From: Streptomyces sp. SCSIO 75703
Lineage (GTDB): Bacteria; Actinomycetota; Actinomycetes; Streptomycetales; Streptomycetaceae
Direction of reading: 5' to 3'
Length of the DNA stretch: 64,000 bases
Assembly (NCBI RefSeq): GCF_036607905.1
Contig: NZ_CP144555.1
Span: 5,952,001 to 6,016,000, forward strand
Shown here in pieces: positions 59,023-64,000 of the stretch. Positions within the stretch are counted from its first letter, which is position 1; each line of letters starts with the position of its first letter. The position numbers and the translations under genes were made by a program. The notes beneath the pieces were generated by a model. It ran no database searches, was not told the DNA's origin, and worked only from the letters and a program-made list of their open reading frames with translations.

Positions 59023-60012
59023 ATGCTGACCGACACCCACGGCCGGATCGCCACCGATCTGCGGGTCTCGCTGACCGACCGCTGCAACCTGCGCTGCACC
59101 TACTGCATGCCCGCCGAGGGCCTGGCCTGGCAGCCCCGGAGCGAACAGCTCACCGACGACGAGACCGTGCGCCTGATCCGGATCGCGGTGACCCGCCTCG
59201 GCGTCACCGACGTGCGCTTCACCGGCGGCGAACCGCTGCTGCGCCCCGGGCTGCCCGGCATCGTCGCCCGCTGCGCCGCGCTCGCCCCGCGCCCCCGGCT
59301 CTCGCTCACCACCAACGGGATCGGGCTCACCCGCACCGCGCCCGCCCTGCGCGACGCCGGACTCGACCGGGTCAACGTCTCGCTGGACACACTGCGCCCG
59401 GACCGGTTCGCCCGGCTCACCCGCCGCGACCGGCACCGGGACGTGCTGGCCGGACTGGCCGCCGCCCGCGACGCCGGACTGGACCCGGTGAAGGTCAACT
59501 CCGTGCTGATGCGCGGCCTCAACGACGACGAGGCACCCGAACTGCTCGACTGGGCCCTGCGCCACGGCTACCACCTGCGCTTCATCGAGCAGATGCCGCT
59601 CGACGCCCAGCACGGGTGGCAGCGCGAGCGGATGGTGACCGCCGCCGAGATCCTGGAACGGCTCGCCGGGTCCTTCGCCCTCACCCCGCAGGACGAGGGG
59701 CTGCGGGGGTCGGCCCCCGCCGAACGGTGGTGGGTCGACGGCGGCCCGGCCACCGTCGGCGTGATCGCCTCGGTGACCCGGCCCTTCTGCCGTACCTGCG
59801 ACCGCACCCGGCTCACCGCCGACGGCCAGGTGCGCTCCTGCCTCTTCGCCCGCGAGGAGACCGACCTGCGCACCGCGCTGCGCTCCGGTGCGCCGGACGA
59901 GGAGATCGCCGGTCTCTGGCGCACGGCGATGGCGGGCAAGAAGGCGGGCTCCGGCCTGGACGACCCGTCCTTCCTCCAGCCCGCCCGGCCGATGTCCGCC
60001 ATCGGCGGCTGA
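59023..60012 (+). CDS. moaA: GTP 3',8-cyclase of molybdenum cofactor synthesis
   Basis: A 329-aa radical-SAM enzyme making cyclic pyranopterin precursor from GTP. The SAM cluster is Cys21, 25, 28 in DRCNLRCTYC; TGGEPLLR and LTTNG follow; the second cluster is in FCRTCDRTRLT plus the Cys of VRSCLF; the C-terminal GG is present. 60 bp after pntB, so possibly in the same operon. A lone moaA beside a formate dehydrogenase cluster supports extra molybdenum cofactor demand. Confidence 0.95.
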   Translation: MLTDTHGRIATDLRVSLTDRCNLRCTYCMPAEGLAWQPRSEQLTDDETVRLIRIAVTRLGVTDVRFTGGEPLLRPGLPGIVARCAALAPRPRLSLTTNGIGLTRTAPALRDAGLDRVNVSLDTLRPDRFARLTRRDRHRDVLAGLAAARDAGLDPVKVNSVLMRGLNDDEAPELLDWALRHGYHLRFIEQMPLDAQHGWQRERMVTAAEILERLAGSFALTPQDEGLRGSAPAERWWVDGGPATVGVIASVTRPFCRTCDRTRLTADGQVRSCLFAREETDLRTALRSGAPDEEIAGLWRTAMAGKKAGSGLDDPSFLQPARPMSAIGG

Positions 60013-60093
60013 CCCGGCCCCGAGAACCCGGCGCCGTCGGCGACCGGCCCGGCCCGGAGACCCCGGCCCCGGGGCCCGGGCGCCCGCCGGAGG

Positions 60094-60112
60094 CCGAGGG
60101 CTCGGCCCTCGG
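60094..60112 (+). terminator. Hairpin downstream of moaA
   Basis: CCGAGGG-CTCGG-CCCTCGG, 82 bp after the moaA stop and before the second regulator. Confidence 0.55.
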
Positions 60113-60232
60113 GGCGCGAGCCCCGCGGCCGGGGCCGGCTGCCCGCCGTGGGCGCCGAGCCCTTCCCGTTCGTACACGCCGACGCGGCCGGCCCCGGGGC
60201 GGGTCCGTCCCCGCCGATTCCCGGAGGCAACG

Positions 60233-60904
60233 ATGCGCGAGTCCCTGACCGCCGCGGCGACCCGCCGCGTGGCCCGGTCGGCCCCGCTGCGCCAGGCCGT
60301 GTACGACACCCTGGTCGAGCTGATCGTCCGGGGTGCGCTGCTGCCCGGCCGGCACCTGGTGGAGGCCGAACTGGCCGAGCGCCTCGGGGTCAGCAGGCAG
60401 CCGGTGCGCGAGGCGCTGCAACGGTTGCACACCGACGGCTGGGTGGACCTGCGGCCCGCGCAGGGGGCCTTCGTGCACGCGCCGACCGCCCGTGAGGCCC
60501 GGCAACTGCTCAGTGTGCGGGCCCTGTTGGAAGCCCACTCGGCGCGGCTGGCGGCCGGCCGGGCCACGCCGGCCGACGTCGGGAGGCTGCGGGAGCTGCA
60601 GGCGGAGGGCGTGGCGGCGCTGGCCGAGGGGGACGTCGGACGGCTGGTGGCGGCCAACTCGGCGCTCCACGGCGCCTTCGCGGAGCTGGCCGGCAACGAC
60701 GTCCTGGCCCACCTGATCGCCCTGGTCGACCGCCGGGTGCGCTGGTACTACGCGCCGGTCGCCCGGCCCCGGGGCGAGGACGCGTGGGCCGAGCACGCCG
60801 AGATCATCGAGGCCGTCGCGGCGGGGGAGGCGGAGCGGGCGGGCGAGTTGATGCGCCGTCACGCCGACTCCACCACCGACGCCTACCGCGACTGGCGCGA
60901 CTGA
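60233..60904 (+). CDS. FadR-type GntR regulator 2 of the oxalate cluster
   Basis: A 223-aa GntR/FCD regulator paralogous to the one at 41344. The DNA-binding part is almost identical: VEAELAERLGVSRQPVREAL and GWVDLRPAQGAFVHAP. The FCD domain differs more and has LHGAFAELAGND and the ligand His in WAEHAEIIEAV and LMRRHADSTT. ATG 60233 has GGAGG five bases upstream. The two proteins should read the same operator but may answer to different ligands, e.g. an oxalate versus an oxamate signal. No copy of the operator is seen in front of this gene itself. Confidence 0.92.
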   Translation: MRESLTAAATRRVARSAPLRQAVYDTLVELIVRGALLPGRHLVEAELAERLGVSRQPVREALQRLHTDGWVDLRPAQGAFVHAPTAREARQLLSVRALLEAHSARLAAGRATPADVGRLRELQAEGVAALAEGDVGRLVAANSALHGAFAELAGNDVLAHLIALVDRRVRWYYAPVARPRGEDAWAEHAEIIEAVAAGEAERAGELMRRHADSTTDAYRDWRD

Positions 60905-61114
60905 CGTGCGGTGGGGGAGGCGGGCCGGACGGGGGCCGGCGGCGGGCGGTACCGGAGCGGGCGTGCCCAGGCGGGCCGCGTCACGTCAACCCGGCCCTGC
61001 CGAAGGCGCACCGAGTGTGCGTCGCCCGAGGAGCGCGAGCCGCGCGCCGGGCGGGGGGACCGCGCACCACAAACGTTCGCACGACCCCTGGACAGGGCTG
61101 GGGAGCCCGCCCAG

Positions 61115-61143
61115 AATACTGCCTACTCCATAACGTATGCAAT
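61115..61143. promoter_or_regulatory. Split GntR half-sites (hydrolase promoter)
   Basis: ATACTG (61115-61120) and GTATGCAAT (61135-61143), the two halves of the cluster operator, are 14 bp apart, 43-72 bp before the hydrolase start. Possibly a variant site or two single half-sites. Confidence 0.45.
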
Positions 61144-61186
61144 TCACTCCGGCACGACCTGACGCGACTGACTCTAAGGAGCCGGC

Positions 61187-62782
61187 ATGACGCGCACTAC
61201 CCGCCCGGTGGCCCTGGCGCGCAACGGGATGGTCAGCACACCGCACTACCTCGCCTCCGCGGCCGGACTCCAGGTCCTCCAGGAGGGCGGCACGGCGGTC
61301 GACGCCGCGATCGCCATCAACGCCACGCTGGGCGTGGTCTATCCGCACATGACCGGCCCCGGAGGGGACGCGTTCTGGCTCATCCACGACGCCTCCACGG
61401 GCCGTGTCCACGCGCTCAACGGCAGTGGCCGCTCCGGCGCCCAGGCCAGCCGCGGCTACTTCCGGCAGCGCGGCCACGACGCGATCCCCGTGCGCGGTCC
61501 GCTCGCCTCGGTGACGGTGCCCGGTGCCGTGGACAGTTGGTGCGCCGCGCACGAACGTTTCGGTAGCCTGCCGCTCTCCCAGCTCCTGCGCTCGGCCATC
61601 ACCTACGCCCGCGAGGGCTTCGCCGTGTGCGACAGCTACGCCACCTGCGCCGCCGAGGTCGCGGAGGTGCTGAGCGCCCACCCGCTGACCCGCAGCACCC
61701 TGCTCCCGCAGGACCGGGCACCTATCATGGCCGACGTCCTCGCCCTGCCCCGGCTGGCGGACACCCTCCAGACCGTCGCCGACAAGGGCCGCGCCGGCTT
61801 CTACGAGGGAGCGGTCGCCGAGGAGATCGCCACGAGCCTGCGCGAGGCGGGCGGTCTGCTCACCGCGGAGGACCTGGCCGCCCACCACTCCGAGTGGACC
61901 GAGCCGATCTCCACCACCTACCGCGGCTACCGCTGCTACCAGCACCCGCCCAACTCCCAGGGGTTCGCCCACCTGATCGCCCTCAACATCCTGGAGAACT
62001 TCGACCTCAGCGGGATGACGGACGACAGCCCCGAGTACGTCCACCTGCTGGTGGAGGCCACCCGCCTGGCCTTCGCCGACCGCGACCGCCACCTCACCGA
62101 CCCCGCCTTCCACGACATCCCGCTCGACGACCTGCTCTCCAAGGAGCACGCCGCCGAACTGAGCCGGCGCATCTCGGCCGACCCGGCGCCCGCGGTCCCC
62201 TCGGCGCGCATGGGCGGCGACACCACGTGCAGCGTCGTCGTGGACTCGGCCGGCAACGCGGCCTCCGTGATCCAGAGCCTCTACCACGAGTTCGGCTCGG
62301 GCTTCATCGCCGGGGAGACGGGCGTGCTGCTGCACAACCGCGGCTCCTTCTTCTCCCTCGACGAGGCGCACCCGAACCGCCTCGAACCCGGCAAGCGCAC
62401 CTTCCACACCCTCATGCCGGGCATGCTCTTCCGCGGCGACGAACTCGACCTCGTGTACGGCACGATGGGCGGCGAAGGCCAGCCCCAGACCTCCAACGCC
62501 CTGGTCACCCGGGTCGTCGACTTCGGCCGCGACGTCCAGTCGGCCATCGACGCGCCGCGCTGGCTCTACGGCCGCACCTGGGGCGACGAGCGCCGCGACC
62601 TGCGGATGGAGAACCGCTTCCCCGCCGAGACGCTGGACCGGCTCCGCACCCGGGGCCACCCGGTCCGCGAAGTGCCGAGCTGGGACGGGGTGATGGGGCA
62701 CGCCCAGGCCATCCGCGTCACCGACGACGTGCTGATGGGCGGCGCCGACCCCCGGGGCGACGGTCTCGCCCTGGGCTGGTGA
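61187..62782 (+). CDS. Gamma-glutamyltransferase-like Ntn hydrolase, candidate oxamate amidohydrolase
   Basis: A 531-aa self-processing Ntn hydrolase of the gamma-glutamyltransferase fold. The chain should cut before Thr346 in GGDTTCSVVV, the new N-terminal nucleophile; GGTAVDAAIAINATLGVV and GPGGDAFWLI are the usual large-subunit start. Two features argue against a true glutathione enzyme: there is no signal peptide, and the glutamate-binding DxRExAP motif is replaced by LNGSGRSGAQAS. Klebsiella HpxW, an oxamate amidohydrolase of the same fold and size, is the closest functional precedent I know, and oxamate hydrolysis would yield oxalate, the substrate of Frc. ATG 61187 has AAGGAG five bases upstream. 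Confidence 0.82.
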   Translation: MTRTTRPVALARNGMVSTPHYLASAAGLQVLQEGGTAVDAAIAINATLGVVYPHMTGPGGDAFWLIHDASTGRVHALNGSGRSGAQASRGYFRQRGHDAIPVRGPLASVTVPGAVDSWCAAHERFGSLPLSQLLRSAITYAREGFAVCDSYATCAAEVAEVLSAHPLTRSTLLPQDRAPIMADVLALPRLADTLQTVADKGRAGFYEGAVAEEIATSLREAGGLLTAEDLAAHHSEWTEPISTTYRGYRCYQHPPNSQGFAHLIALNILENFDLSGMTDDSPEYVHLLVEATRLAFADRDRHLTDPAFHDIPLDDLLSKEHAAELSRRISADPAPAVPSARMGGDTTCSVVVDSAGNAASVIQSLYHEFGSGFIAGETGVLLHNRGSFFSLDEAHPNRLEPGKRTFHTLMPGMLFRGDELDLVYGTMGGEGQPQTSNALVTRVVDFGRDVQSAIDAPRWLYGRTWGDERRDLRMENRFPAETLDRLRTRGHPVREVPSWDGVMGHAQAIRVTDDVLMGGADPRGDGLALGW

Positions 62783-62822
62783 CGCCCGCCCCCGCACGGC
62801 CGGACGAGAGGAGTTCCCGAGA

Positions 62823-64000
62823 ATGGACAATGCGAGCATCTGGCTCTGGGCCGCCTCGCTGGCGCCGCTCGCCCTGCTGCTCTTCCTGATGATCGGACGG
62901 GGCTGGGGGGCGGCGGAGGCCGGTTCGGTGGGGTGGCTCGTCGCCTCGCTGACCGCGCTCACCGTCTTCCACCTGCGCCTGGAATCGGTCGGGCTGGAGA
63001 CCGTCAAAGGGGTCGTCGAGGCCGTCACCATCGTGTACATCATCGTCTCGGCGATCCTCATCTACGAGGTCGCCAAGGAGGCGGACGCGTTCGTCCCGTT
63101 CCAGCGCGGGATGACCCGGCTCTTCGCCCATCCGCTGCTCCAGGTGATGGCGATCGGCTGGGTCTTCGCCTCCTTCCTCCAGGGCATCACCGGCTTCGGC
63201 GTGCCCATCGCGGTGTGCGCCCCGCTGCTCGTGGGCATCGGGGTGCGTCCGCTGCCCGCCGTCGTCATCGCCCTGGTGGGGCACGCCTGGAACAACACCT
63301 TCGGCACCCTCTCCGCCGCCTGGATCGGCATGAAGCAGGTCACCGACCTGTCGGCGGAGGAGTACGCCACGACCGCCGTCCAGACCTCCCTGCTGCTGTG
63401 GATGGTCAACCTGGTGGGCGGGCTGGCCATCTGCTGGCTCTACGGACGGCTGCGCGGCGTGTGGGAGGGGCTGCCCGCGGTCCTGGTGATCTCCCTCGCG
63501 CACGGCGGGGTCACCCTGGCCCTGTCGCAGTGGGACGACACGCTGAACGGCTTCGCCGCCGGCCTCGTCGGCCTGCTGGTGGTCGCCGCCCTCGCCCGCC
63601 TGCCCCGGTACCGCCGTCCCTCCCGGGTGACGGACAGCCCCGTCTTCGAGCCCGGCGGCCCCACCACGACGGCCCCGGCCGGGGAACCCGCACCGGCGGC
63701 GGAGCCCGCGTCGGGGCGGGAGCCCGCCCCGGACCGGCCGGCCCCCGCGCCCAGCGCCCCGGCCGGCGGCCCCGCCCCCGTGGCCGCACCGGCCGGCGGT
63801 CCCCCCGTACCGGCCGCCGCGATGTCGCTGAACAGCGCGTTCCTGCCGTACTCCACCCTGCTGGTGGTGACCGGGGTGGTGCTGCTGATCGGCCCCCTGA
63901 AGAGCGTGCTCAGCAGACCCACCGTCGACGTGGACTTCCCCGCCGTCACCACCGGGCTCGGCTTCACCACCCCCGCCACCACGTCGACGCTGGCGCTGCT
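62823..64000 (+). CDS. LctP/GlcA-family organic-acid permease (3' end beyond window)
   Basis: At least 392 residues of a lactate/glycolate permease. ATG 62823 has GGAG upstream. About nine membrane segments are seen before a long soluble insert; ASFLQGITGFGVPIAVCAPLL and LVGHAWNNTFGTLSAAW are family signatures. From about residue 275 to 335 there is a low-complexity Pro/Ala/Gly-rich stretch (TTTAPAGEPAPAAEPASG...), unusual for the family, after which hydrophobic segments resume. It is 40 bp after the hydrolase gene and is the only transporter in the oxalate region, so it is the candidate importer of oxalate, oxamate or glycolate. The cluster has no OxlT-type antiporter in view. Confidence 0.85.
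   Translation, partial: MDNASIWLWAASLAPLALLLFLMIGRGWGAAEAGSVGWLVASLTALTVFHLRLESVGLETVKGVVEAVTIVYIIVSAILIYEVAKEADAFVPFQRGMTRLFAHPLLQVMAIGWVFASFLQGITGFGVPIAVCAPLLVGIGVRPLPAVVIALVGHAWNNTFGTLSAAWIGMKQVTDLSAEEYATTAVQTSLLLWMVNLVGGLAICWLYGRLRGVWEGLPAVLVISLAHGGVTLALSQWDDTLNGFAAGLVGLLVVAALARLPRYRRPSRVTDSPVFEPGGPTTTAPAGEPAPAAEPASGREPAPDRPAPAPSAPAGGPAPVAAPAGGPPVPAAAMSLNSAFLPYSTLLVVTGVVLLIGPLKSVLSRPTVDVDFPAVTTGLGFTTPATTSTLAL

Noticed and set aside
61187..62782. A normal secreted gamma-glutamyltransferase
   Set aside because: No signal peptide and no DxRExAP glutamate-binding motif.

Overview
The window is about 72% G+C, has strong GC3 bias, uses GTG/TTG starts and overlapping ATGA/GTGA stop-start junctions, and carries a CebR-type cellulose operator, an iron box, MurT/GatD and a Streptomyces-type phosphofructokinase. 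These all point to a Streptomyces chromosome. I saw no rRNA, tRNA, insertion sequence, prophage or CRISPR array.

Region 1 (1-37 kb) is a mosaic of small, mostly housekeeping or niche-adaptation units. In order: an iron-box-controlled divergent pair (iron-uptake lipoprotein and an adenylation-carrier-acyltransferase fusion); an MHS-family transporter behind a three-copy 20-bp repeat; arginine/ornithine catabolism (ddaH-rocD, with an Lrp regulator); a four-gene operon made of a LytTR regulator, a small membrane protein, a sodium:solute symporter and a LytS-type kinase; a CtaG-like copper/oxidase assembly protein; pfkA; murT-gatD; a peptide deformylase; TetR plus acyl-CoA dehydrogenase; aldehyde dehydrogenase; DNA ligase-NUDIX behind a thioredoxin-reductase-like gene; an XRE-cupin regulator; a quinone reductase with two acyl-CoA dehydrogenases; a cellulolytic pair (AA10 LPMO and GH12, each with CBM2) with two CebR boxes; a flavohaemoglobin-like protein; an overlapping sigma-factor operon; and a DUF574 methyltransferase.

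Region 2 (37-39 kb) has an orphan cytochrome oxidase subunit I (ctaD) overlapping a small coiled-coil membrane protein, closed by a perfect 17-bp-stem terminator.

Region 3 (39.4-64 kb, running off the end) is the most interesting part. It looks like a complete oxalate, and probably oxamate, catabolic regulon. It holds oxalyl-CoA decarboxylase (oxc), formyl-CoA:oxalate CoA-transferase (frc) coupled to an ADP-forming acyl-CoA synthetase, an NAD-dependent molybdenum formate dehydrogenase (fdsGBAD) with moaA, a PanE/ApbA-type reductase that may be an oxalyl-CoA reductase, a second sucCD, a proton-translocating transhydrogenase (pntAA-AB-B), a gamma-glutamyltransferase-like hydrolase that may be an oxamate amidohydrolase, and an LctP-family permease. 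Two paralogous FadR-type GntR regulators with almost identical DNA-binding helices flank it. A palindromic motif, ATACTGTATGCAGTAT and variants, lies upstream of oxc, frc, a truncated acyl-CoA dehydrogenase gene, fds, panE and sucCD, and in split form upstream of the hydrolase gene. It ties the scattered transcription units into one regulon.

Proposed flow (inference): oxamate is hydrolysed to oxalate; oxalate is activated to oxalyl-CoA by Frc, with CoA thioesters possibly replenished by the ADP-forming synthetase or SucCD; Oxc decarboxylates it to formyl-CoA; formate released by Frc is oxidised by FdsGBAD to give NADH; PntAB converts part of this to NADPH; and the PanE-like enzyme uses NADPH to reduce oxalyl-CoA to glyoxylate for carbon assimilation.
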